NCBI GenBank assembly: GCA_949825045.1
Contig: OX463836.1
Span: forward strand, 15,600,329-15,664,328
Length of the DNA: 64,000 nt
DNA from: Argyresthia goedartella
Taxonomy: Eukaryota; Arthropoda; Insecta; Lepidoptera; Argyresthiidae
Direction of reading: 5' to 3'
Below are positions 9,993-19,072 of this stretch, in pieces. A program made the translations under genes and the position numbers. Each line of letters opens with the position of its first letter. Positions within the stretch are counted from its first letter, which is position 1. The notes beneath the pieces were generated by a model. It did not search any database, was not told the origin of the DNA, and saw nothing but the letters and a program-made list of their open reading frames with translations.

Positions 9993-10363
9993 CGTCAAAC
10001 TCCTGTCTCTCTGCAAGGCCCGGGTGCACCCTAGGCTCTTCTTGGTAGACAGGTTCTTCAGCCAACCTCCTATGACTGGCGGGCCAGCTTCAATGAGCAC
10101 AGTGTTCCAACACAGGTTATGTTACGTGGTAAAAACCAATCGGCCACGTAAATGCGAACTTTATCTGGTTCGGGGAACCACAACACACTCAGCTATATAG
10201 ACAATCCTGAGGGAAACCCGAATACATTCCAGATGGCCTGCGATTTAATTTCAATACCCTAACCAAAACGCGTTTACATTGCGAGGGCTTTCGTCTGTCA
10301 GTTGTCAAAAAACTGCTAGGTTGGCAGCAACGTCAAATTCAAAATGGCCGTTCAGAAACCATA
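9993..10363. repeat. Interspersed repeat R, copy 2
   Basis: Same orientation and the same two ends as copy 1 (1980-2358). It separates two truncated gag fragments that point toward each other. It diverges from copy 1 by scattered substitutions and small indels. Confidence 0.7.
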
Positions 10364-11675
10364 AGACACGCCGGGTCTGACGTGATTGGAGGGTGTAGTG
10401 GACTTCTTAAATTCAGAGGATTCAGAGACTTTCGCGTTTCTATGCAATTCAGAGGAAACAGAGACATTCGCGTTTCTACGCAATTCAGAGGATTCAGAGA
10501 TTTTCGCGTTTCTACGCAATTCAGAGGATTCAGAGACTTTCGCGTTTCTACGCAATTCAGAGGAAAAAGAGACATTCGCGTTTCTACGCAATTCAGAGGA
10601 AAAAGAGACATTCGCGTTTTTACGCAATTCAGAGGATTCAGAGACTAAATTGAAAATTGTATCGGCTTTTATGTTGGTGCCATTTCCCGTGCGATAAGGT
10701 TTTGCGGGAAATTTTAGACGTTTAAATTGTTGTCATTGTATGAGTTATCTACTTCATCACGTCCCTGATCAAAGTTTTGTTCATCACAGTTTTGGGCATA
10801 ATTGACATTATGGTTACGACTATGGGAAGTGCCAGCATTGTGATTAGGCTGATTATTGTTTTCACTACGTCTGCGGTTGTTGTATGCTAGCTTGCGGCAG
10901 TTTTCTAGCGCGTGACCCGCATTTTTGCAGTATCTGCAAATCAAGGGGTAGAACTTTGGCCCAGAGCTTGTTTTGGGTTCAGTAGTCATGTTATGGATAC
11001 TTGGTTTAAACTGATCATCCTTATGTTGCACTTCTTGGTTGTAAAGTCTTCCAGAAGTATTGGAAGTGTTTTTGTTAAAAGTTGAAGTTTGATACCTCTT
11101 GTTTTGAGCCTGAATAATCTTTTCTTCAGAAACAGCGAAGCTTATAGCGTCATTTAATGATTCCGGGTTTCGGCATCTTACAATCATCGATAATCTGCTA
11201 TTGAGGCCAGCTATAAAGGTATGCAACGCGAGATCTTGCATCGCTTCGATGCGGCCAGTAGTTCAGCCTTTTTAGTAGTGGGAATTGAAACATTTATTTC
11301 TGCCAGTAATTTAGCAAGACAATTTTCTACACGCAGGGCGAACTGGTTGACCGGCTCGTTTCTTTCTTGTTGGCACGATTGGAGGTCAGAGAGTAAAGTT
11401 GCGTAATGTTTTCTTTCGCCAAATTGCGATCTTAAAAACTCTTCGAGTTGTGCCCATGTCTCGAATTCCTTGATTGAGCATATTGTTGCAGCTCTCTCTT
11501 GAAAGCGACTCAAAATATATTTTAACAATATTGGTTGTTGAGCTGCAGTAGCTAATCCAATTGCATTACGGCAATTGTTTTAAAATGCATTTAACTGGTC
11601 TCTAGTTCCGTCAACCTTATTTATAAACTTAGTTAAGACGCTTATCTCTACAGTAGGTTCTACGTTGGGAGCCAT
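10352..11675 (-). pseudogene. Ty3/Gypsy-type gag (with start of pol), truncated
   Basis: The start codon at 11675 reads MAPNVEPTVEI. There is an in-frame TAA at 11580-11582 (residue 32), then a capsid region (ILSRFQERAATICSIKEFETW, SQFGERKHYATLLSDLQ). A frameshift near 11230 leads to LHTFIAGLNSRLSMIVRCRNP and a CCHC zinc knuckle ICRYCKNAGHALENC, then an Asn-rich tail stopping at about 10714. A second frame overlaps after gag and continues through the 36-bp repeat to 10352, where repeat R copy 2 cuts it off, so protease, RT and integrase are missing. Zinc knuckles bind genomic RNA in packaging. Its own leader and LTR lie upstream at 11676-12544. The family resembles errantivirus-like insect Gypsy elements, judged by eye. 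Confidence 0.75.
10410..10645 (-). repeat. 36-bp minisatellite, in-frame 12-residue repeat
   Basis: About six to seven units of a 36-bp motif containing AATTCAGAGGATTCAGAGAC and TTCGCGTTTCTACG. On the minus strand each unit encodes a variant of VSESSELRRNAK, open through all units and contiguous with the reading frame just after gag of the adjoining element. Confidence 0.9.
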
Positions 11676-12281
11676 GATTCTTAGAATTGACTTGTCGTCC
11701 AGTGTAAACAATAAATTCTTAGCACACTGATAAGACTGTTAATAATAAAGTTTTAGCTCCTATTTGTTGTAACGTAATGATTGAATCTTATTTATAAAGT
11801 ACAATGACATATAAAACACACAAGGAATATAGTTAAGTATTGTTCACTGAATAGTAAATAGTTTTCACTGGGTTTCGTTGTTGTCACGATTGGAAAAGTT
11901 ATTATTTGAAGTCACTTACAGTATGTGTAGACACGGTGAGGCACGGAGATACTTTCCCATAACGAGAGATAGAATACCGTGAATACGGTACCGGAGTTGT
12001 CATAAGTGTTGAGGCTGACTGTACTCAGTAAGTACTTGGGTAGGTTAGCGGGATACCGTGTTGTGGCTGTTTCCGAGTTCTTTTGCTCAGAAAACCGATG
12101 ACGAAATTCTCATGAAATTTCAGGTCTTCAGTAAATACTGGATGAGGTTTTGTAATCACAAACACTGTTTTTAGATAAAATCACGAAACTGGAAATGTTC
12201 ACTATGGTGAGTTTATATAGTTCGGGATAACTCGGGAGGCGTTTCCCGGATTTTAGAAATCCCTTAACGCTGCCACCAAAC
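11676..12281 (-). other. Leader and primer-binding site of the minus-strand Gypsy element
   Basis: Non-coding between LTR and gag. Immediately inside the LTR edge the minus strand reads TTTGGTGGCAGCGTTAAGGG (about 12261-12280), a primer-binding-site-like TGG start complementary to a tRNA 3' end. No gene. Confidence 0.6.
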
Positions 12282-12544
12282 TGTTATGGGGTTTTAATAA
12301 AACCCCTTTTAAAAAAAAAAATATTTTTTATTTACTCTAACTTATAGAGTAGAGGACACTTTATTTAGTAAATATAGTAAAAGTAATTAAAATGTAGAGA
12401 AAATGCAGAGAAAAATGAGTTGTCTACCCTCGAGAGAGAGCGAACTAGAACTGATGTATTTCCCTGCTAATCAAATGTTGTTACTCAAAGGGGGCTGATG
12501 CAGCATTTTATCAGCCCTTTCCTATACATACTCAGGGTATAACA
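12282..12544 (-). repeat. 5' LTR of the minus-strand Gypsy element
   Basis: 263 bp that begins TGTTAT on one strand and ends ATAACA, giving a 6-bp terminal inverted repeat of TG...CA type, next to a primer-binding site. No second LTR is present in this window because the element is truncated. Confidence 0.7.
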
Positions 12545-12849
12545 GATCGTCTCGCCATTATGCCGAGACGATCGCAGCGGCGGCGGCGGCGCTACACAAA
12601 GTGAAAGCGCGGCGCTACACAAAGCGAAACCGCGGTGCGATGTTATCAACACTGGGCGGGCGATAAATATGGCAACAACACTATTCGGGACTAGTATGAA
12701 TACTTTGAAGGTTGATTACTTAATATTTTACTATGAAAGCAGACGAAAGTAACAAAACATGCATTTTGTACTTTTATCAAGGAGTACGCTCTTTTAATAT
12801 AGCTAGAGGTTTTACAGTCACCCGGTATATAAATAAAGCCGAATAAAGA

Positions 12850-12896
<47 letters not shown>

Positions 12897-13618
12897 GTAT
12901 TCGATCAAATTATTTTATTTTTGAAATTCTGAAAAAGTTGGGTTTTAATGTGACACTAGGTATCTAGCGACTATAATTCTTTTCAAATACGTAGAATCAT
13001 GAGTAAAATGAAATGACAAAAGTAATAATTACTTTAGAACAGGAAAAATTCAGTGAAAAGTTAATTTTGTGTAAATTCATAATTAAATATTAAAGTCGAG
13101 AAAATAAATTATAGGATCACTTAGTATGTACGTAATGTTGTGTTTAATTGGTATTATGCTTAGATTATAGAACAGAAATTTAGTAAGAAAGAATTAATAA
13201 AGTGTTAGAGACAGATGATTAATATGATGAGTTATTTTATTAACAGATATTATTTTATTAAGAGATTGATGTGCTTATTTGTTTAATTAAATGTAGAGTG
13301 TTTATTATTATTTATCCAAAATTATAGTGTTTTAAAAATTCATGTGTATAAATTAATAGCAGATAATTAGCAATTATCTAGGTCATTATTTTGTTCAAAA
13401 ATTTGTCACTAACGTACAGCAGTCTAACTCTATGTAACTTGTCAGCATTTTTACAATAGCTCTGCCTTGCACTTTTATGCAATGCAGTTAGGTAGAGTAG
13501 GATTTCATAATATTGTAATGTAGGTACGATCATACCATTTAGGTTTGAAAAATAATTTCTTTGTTGAGAAATTATTTTTCTTTCGCTACCACGAGGGTGA
13601 AGGAAGTTAAAGGGGAGG
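12545..13618. other. AT-rich stretch, no gene; probable 3' region of an LTR element
   Basis: No protein recognised. It contains a short GCGGCG run and CTACACAAAG(T/C)GAAA repeats (12570-12640) and a (ATT)n tract. A perfect 14-bp inverted repeat (13547-13560 / 13567-13580, 6-nt loop) follows, and AAAGGGGAGG at 13609-13618, a polypurine tract abutting the LTR that starts at 13619. Confidence 0.5.
12849..12897. repeat. (ATT)n microsatellite
   Basis: About 15 ATT units after AATAAAGAT. Position and sequence resemble the 3' tail of a non-LTR or SINE insertion, but no body is recognisable. Confidence 0.8.
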
Positions 13619-13780
13619 TGTAGTATGGTCGTACATGCAATAGGCTAGATGTTGGATTGAACTACGACATAATGTACGTAGTGCTGTGTTAGCAATAAGA
13701 TAGGTATATAAGTGCCCACACAACGAATAAACACGCTCTTCTCCAACTACATACTTCGTCTCAGTTATAACATTATTACA
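13619..13780 (+). repeat. Putative 162-bp LTR
   Basis: It begins TGTAGTATGG and ends TATTACA (TGTA...TACA-type ends), is preceded by the polypurine tract AAAGGGGAGG, and contains a TATA-like GGTATATAAG and AATAAA. It sits directly against the Copia integrase/RT remnant. It reads as the 3' LTR of an otherwise lost element; no matching 5' LTR was found. Confidence 0.5.
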
Positions 13781-13783
13781 GGA

Positions 13784-15639
13784 TATTACGAAGTAACAAA
13801 GGGATACCAGTTGCTAGACCCGTTTGATTTGACGAAATGCATCAAAGCTAGGGACGTCACCTTTGTAGAAAACGATTTTGACCATTGGCTAGGTAAGGAA
13901 ATTCGGAATATGCCAATAATATTAGATCTCAACAGTGACCTGCAGCACGCTCATGAACCAAATGAGGACTCAATCCACGACTCACTTGTTGAAAGTGTGA
14001 TGGCCGACGGGACAGGTAATGTACAGTTACTTCAATTAGCAGCCCCGATAACGATGATTCGTCGGATGAAACATATGTGCCGTCATCAATTAACTCGTCG
14101 GAATCAAACTACTTGGAGGCAAGTGAGTTTGCAAATGTTGCGCATGGGATGTCTGCTGAAGATGGCGTAGCGAGTGACGAACCTACCACTGTGGAGGAGG
14201 GTCTGGGTGGAGACGATGCGGCCAAGTGGAAGGAAGCGATGGCGGACGAGTATCAGTCATTTCAAGATAATAAGTGCTGGACGTTGACTGATCTACCACA
14301 AAGGCAGAAACCAGTGAAGTGTAAGTGGGTTTTTAAGGTCAAAAGAGGCCTAAATGGTAAAGTTTTGAGGTACAAGGCGAGGCTGGTGGCAAAAGGATTT
14401 ACACAGAATACGGCGTTAATTATAACGAAAAACTTTTTCAACGGTAGTACGACGATCCGCATGCTACTGGCTCTGGCTGCTTAACTAAATATGGAAGTAG
14501 ACCACATGGATGTCAAAACTGCCTTCTTAAATGGTAACCTTAAAGAAGTTATTTATATGGAACAGCCAAAAGGATATAGGGACGACGAGTTTTCAGATAA
14601 AGTCTTTCGACTACATAAAGCCGTGTATGGACTAAAGCAGGCATCGAGAAGTTGGTACGAGAAAATAAACAACTCACTAGTTGAGAATTTAAAATTCAAG
14701 AATTTTTTGTCAGTGCCTTGTGTTTATATAAAGCATGGTGGGGAAGGTAAGATAACTATCATTGCTTTATATGTTGATGATATCATGCTATTTTCAAATG
14801 ATCAGAATGAAAAGGCGACGAATAAAAATCAACTGATGAAAGAGTTCGAAATGAAAGATCTAGGGCCGGCTTTTCATGTATTAGGAATGAGGATACAGAG
14901 GGAAAACGGACAAGCCAGTCAGAATTCCAATGGAGACCGGTCTTAAGTTGACTAAAGCTGAGAAAAATAATGAAAGTTTCGAGTACTGAGAGTTGATCGG
15001 CTGCCTCATGTATATAGCGGTGTGCACCAGGCCTGATATAGCGTATGCAGTGAGCACTCTGAGTCAATTCAACGACTGTTATTCTGAGTGTCATTGGAAA
15101 GCAGCTAAGCGCGTTCTTCGTTATCTTAAGGGGACAATAGATCACGCTATCACGTACAGGAAGGGTGAAATGTCTGTTAGTGCGTATGTCGATGCAGATT
15201 GGGCGTCTTGTGAAGTAGATCGCACGTCTGTAATAGGGTTTGTTTTTAAAGTCGCGGATTCTATTGTCACCTGGGAGAGTAGGAAGCAAAGACCGTTGCA
15301 CTTTCGAGCACGGAGGCGGAATACATGGCTCTATCGGACGCTTGCAAAGAGGCTTTGTTTATAAGGAGTTTCCTTAACGAATGCCTTGGTGTACAATACA
15401 ATATAACAACGCATAATGACAACCAGTCCGCTCAGAAGCTTTGCGTCAACTCAATGTACCACGCGAGAACGAAGCATATGGATGTTCGGCATCATTTCAT
15501 CAGGGACATCGTGAGTGACGGCTTCATAAAGCTTGTATATCGGCGCACAGATGATATGATGACGGACTTGCTCACAAAGGCTTTGTGCAAAGATGCGACG
15601 GTAAAATATGTAGAGCAGCTAGGGCTGTCCATTGTTTAA
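13784..15639 (+). pseudogene. Ty1/Copia pol (integrase tail, RT, RNase H), decayed
   Basis: The order of recognisable segments is as follows. The integrase C-terminus has KGYQLLDP and KARDVTFVEN. The RT start is KWKEAMADEYQSFQDNKCW with CKWVFKVKR and YKARLVAKGF. After an in-frame TAA (about 14485) comes MDVKTAFLNGNL, VYGLKQASRSWYEK and the catalytic ALYVDDIMLF box. Then a frameshift leads to LIGCLMYIAVCTRPDIAYAV and RNase H (SAYVDADWAS), and a final frameshift to ALSDACKEALFIRSFL and TKHMDVRHHFIRD. That is the canonical 3' half of Copia pol. At least three frameshifts and two nonsense codons make it non-functional. Gag, protease and most of integrase are absent; an LTR at 13619-13780 abuts the 5' side. 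The YVDD residues remain intact. Confidence 0.85.
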
Positions 15640-16495
15640 CTCTTCGTCAGTGGGTACTTTTATAACAATTACATTTCAATTGTTATCTACCTATACAGGC
15701 CACTGTCACTGACGAGGGATAAATGTGTTAGGATTGTCACAACAATGTTTGTTTAATTTTTGATTGATTTAAGAGTGTGTTTTTAATTTGTGTTATTTTT
15801 CTGAATACTTTTAGTTTAAGGGCGTTGAGAATGTAAGTTAAAAAGCATTCATATAGTTTTTTATACGTCAAGTATTGACATACTTTGAAAACAATATCGC
15901 AATGATGAACAATGTGAATCTTGTGGAATAATATAACGTATCTAAATGTCTGTGTTTATCTAATAATAAGTACCTATATTATTTAAGTACTATTATTATT
16001 ACTCAATGATTTTCAGTTTAAGAACTGAAGAGGATGAGGGCTCTCTCCTGTACCCAAGGCTAGCTATATAGAAGAGAGCAGTGAAGCCAGATGCGGACCA
16101 TTAATAACTCTTTATTATATTTAAATATTCAACTATAAATACTAATAAATCTGCCTATGTTGACTGATATCAAGGTTGCACTAGATTTGCATCTGACTGC
16201 CTAGTTACAAAGGTCAGCTATGTAGGTATGTATAGGTACCTACAGAAATAAGTATTTTTTTTAATAGAATCATCCTTGTTTTTGTTAAATGTGCTTTTGG
16301 TTTCTGAAAAAAAAAAAAAAAACTTTAATTATAAATAAACCCAAAAGTTTTTACAACTCACACAGGTATTTTAGGCTTTTTTGGGTCCTTTTTTCGACAC
16401 GTATCCCATGACTGTTGTAGGGTGGGGACGGGGATCATACAAAATCCCCCATGGCCCTTTGCCTAAAACTCATTAATTGACTATCACTGCCAAAT
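15640..16495 (+). other. Candidate Copia 3' LTR and unassigned AT-rich DNA
   Basis: After the pol stop there is a purine-rich GACGAGGGATAAA, then TGTTAGGATTGTCACAAC at about 15730, a Copia-style LTR start. The right end could not be placed. The rest (about 16100-16490) is AT-rich with a poly-A run near 16305 and no gene. Confidence 0.4.
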
Positions 16496-16569
16496 TTCAG
16501 GAAATAAGGTTGATAAAACATGTGAAGGGTACAGACCCTTCACATGTTTTATCAACCTTATTTCCTGAA
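16496..16569. repeat. Perfect 35-bp inverted repeat, 4-nt loop
   Basis: Arms 16496-16530 and 16535-16569 are exactly complementary around ACAG. No gene overlaps. It would extrude as a near-perfect cruciform. Confidence 0.97.
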
Positions 16570-16689
16570 CACCTATAAAAGCACTCAGCGCGCTGATGTG
16601 TAAAAATTAAAGTAAGTATACTTTAATTTTTATTGTTTCGTTACAATGTTAATTATTTCGTTACAATTTTTCTTTACAACTTTTTCGTT

Positions 16690-17690
16690 ACGTACATTCT
16701 ATCCCACCAGAGCCGACCTCCTCAGACGAGTTCCTTTCTAAGGAAGTGTCGGACGTCTCCGAGGCTGTCGCATCATACTCTAATGGTTCCGCGGCAGGTT
16801 TGGTCGGGCTGTGCCTTGAACACCTTAAAGAACTGAGGTCGGATGCTGCGGGCGACAACGGTGGAAAACTCTTGGCCTCAGTTCGCAGTTGGGCGAATTT
16901 TATGCTGAAATGCGTGGTAAATAGGGAAGTTTGTAATTTTTTATACGGTGCCTCATTGTGTGCCCTTCGAAAAAAGGATAGAGGCTTACGGCCCATTGCC
17001 ATAGGCAGTGTGATCCGTCGCTTAGTGAGAGAAGATGGCTTCATTTCTGCAGCCTTACCAATTGGGTTTAGGCGTACCCTTGGGTTGCGAGGCGGCTATA
17101 TATGCTACGCGGGCCTTTGCCCTGTATGAGGCTGATACAAATAGCATCGAAGTAAAGATCGATCTTCGCAACGCTTTTAATGCAGTCGAGCGCGACTCAA
17201 TTTTGTCCATGATAAAGGAGAAAGTTCCTGCATTGTACCCTTTTCTACACCAATCTACAGATCGAGTAACATATTTTTAGGAGACAAGTTGATGGAGTCT
17301 TAGGTGGGGGCGCAGCAAGGTGATCCCTTGGGACCTTTAATATTTAGCCTTGCAATTCAGAATTTAGTGTCCACCTTGCGGTCACCTCTAAACGTATGGT
17401 ATTTGGATGATGGTACCATCGGAGGCAGCCCGGAAGTAGTGATCGAGGATCTGAGAGCACTTGTCGAGGGGTTAGCGAGGTTGGGGCTGGAAGTCAATCC
17501 ACAGAAATGCGAATTATACCCCTGTTCCGGCCAGGTCTCCCCGGACGTGGTACCAGAAGTCTATTTCGTGGCCCCAGGGTTAAGGTTACTGGACAAAAAT
17601 CCGACTTTACTTTATTAGGTGCACCAATCTTCTCCGAGGGTATCCCGGGTGTCTTATGGGCCAAAACAAGAGCTTTCTTGGCATCCTTTA
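16690..17690 (+). pseudogene. Non-LTR reverse transcriptase (QQGDPLGP type), 5' part
   Basis: Recognisable RT blocks are LRKKDRGLRPIAIGSVIRRL, then (frameshift) QLGLGVPLGCEAAIYATRAF, KIDLRNAFNAVERDSIL, then (frameshift) GAQQGDPLGPLIFSLAIQN, the catalytic box WYLDDGTIGG, and LGLEVNPQKCELYPC. The catalytic YLDD is intact. The fused G-x-QQGDPLGP/WYLDDGT signature differs from the Jockey, CR1 and RTE copies elsewhere in the window, and I do not assign a clade. The frame is interrupted at about 17690 by another element and resumes at about 21576. Frameshifts at about 17030 and 17280 make it a pseudogene. An upstream portion before 16690 is not recognisable. Confidence 0.75.
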
Positions 17691-18004
17691 CATATGACGT
17701 CCATCAAGCTTGAAAACCAAATATCAAAGATCAGTAATTCACTAGTACATACAGAATATGATGAAGTCGTCGTCGTTGGTGACTTCAATCTCCACCAGTT
17801 ATCTCGTGCCTTTGCTCATTCTTAAACCGCAGAAAGCTCCTCCGTCACGTATAATTCCGGGCTGGTTGAGTTAGTTAGTGATTTTATATCTCTGCATGGT
17901 CTTTAACAAAACAATAATGTTAATGTACCCAACAAAGACGGAAATTATTTAGACCTTCTTTTTGTTAGCTCTTCTAGTTTCAAAGTAAATGAATCTAATT
18001 TACC
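17691..18004 (+). pseudogene. Non-LTR element B, endonuclease part (5' segment)
   Basis: Encodes the central endonuclease motif DEVVVVGDFNLHQLS, then VELVSDFISLHGL and NKDGNYLDLLFVSS, the D-x-N and LDLLF motifs of apurinic-type endonucleases. Two in-frame stops are present. The domain breaks at 18004 and its next expected motif (VDSYHPPLVI) appears after 19080, so a separate element lies in between. The 5' end of B is truncated inside the endonuclease. Confidence 0.7.
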
Positions 18005-19072
18005 AATCATTCTTCGTGCCCACGTCTGTACCGATCAACAAACTTGTCAATGCCCGGTGATTTCTTCTGCAGACTCCATCAAATATCTTGGTGTAATTAT
18101 AGACAAGCACCTTAAATTCAAATGCCACATAGACAACCTCACCAACAGAGTCCGTAAATTAATATATATATTTAAAATTCTGCGAAACATAGCGAATCCG
18201 ACCATTGTTAGAAATACTGACCTTGCACTATGCCTGTCTATCATATCTTATTGTATCCCTTGTTGGGGAGGTGCAGCCAAAACCACTATGAAACCGTTAG
18301 AAATAGCACAACGCGCCATTCTTAAAGTTGCAACGAAACACCCTATCCTATTCCCCTCCTTTGAATTATATAAATACTGTCAGTAAGACAACTATTCATA
18401 TTTAGCACTCTAATCTTGCAACACCAATTAACACCACACAAACCGAACGCCAAGCGACGCATAGACAAGATATTCCTTTTCCTCGTTTATCTTATCTACC
18501 CGCTGGCACTTCATGAATGCAAACGCATTATACGCAAATATTTGTTTAACCTAACGTATAACGATACAGAAAAGCTTCTCTCATCTTTCTCCTGTTATGT
18601 AGGTAACATCCAACTCACATACGCACACACACACACACACACCCTTACACACACACACAGACACACCCTCACACACGCACACACACATCCTCACCTTACA
18701 CATACCATACACACATACTTTATTTTTATTTTTTTTATTTCTTCTTTTTGATAACTTGTGTACTGTACATTTGTAGTAAGATGACAGTGGGAACATGGAC
18801 ACCCCATGTCAATTGTTACCTGCGACATCTTATTAGTCTAATCTTAGTTTAATACTTACCCGTACTCCCCCTCCAGAAGGCAAGATCTTGCTTATCATTA
18901 ATACAGGCTATTAACTAGCCTAGCAGTGAAAGCACTAACTATTGATACATTACTACTATAACCATCTTGTATAACCATTAACATTTGATTAGAATCTAAG
19001 AATGTAATGTACACAAATTTATTGTACCCACCTTTTGTTCAATAAATATTTTTGATTTGATTTGATTTGATT
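18005..19072 (+). pseudogene. Non-LTR element C, RT C-terminus plus 3' UTR, inserted in element B
   Basis: Encodes ISSADSIKYLGVIIDKHLKF, then LALCLSIISYCIPCWGGAAK and EIAQRAILKVATKHP, the thumb and C-terminal part of a Jockey-like RT. A deletion or frameshift follows, then QHQLTPHKPNAKRRIDKIF. The 3' UTR carries a CA-rich tract and ends with a TTTGATTTGATTTGATT tail (19050-19072), marking the true 3' end. Flanks AATTTACC (17997-18004) and AATTACCC (19073-19080) could be a diverged target duplication. The copy is 5'-truncated and dead; insertion is inferred from element B resuming its endonuclease immediately afterwards. Confidence 0.7.
18619..18712. repeat. (CA)n-rich microsatellite
   Basis: Interrupted CA repeats in the 3' UTR of element C. 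Frames crossing it are low-complexity artefacts. Confidence 0.9.

Noticed and set aside
10410..10645. CRISPR-like array of 36-bp units
   Set aside because: Units are contiguous with no unique spacers, and the setting is eukaryotic retroelement coding sequence.
12570..12660. Possible promoter or CpG island in GCGGCG-rich text
   Set aside because: Less than 100 bp long, with two short direct repeats; more likely the end of a repeat.
18416..18802. His/Thr or Cys/Val-rich proteins across the CA tract
   Set aside because: Low-complexity translation of a microsatellite in a 3' UTR.
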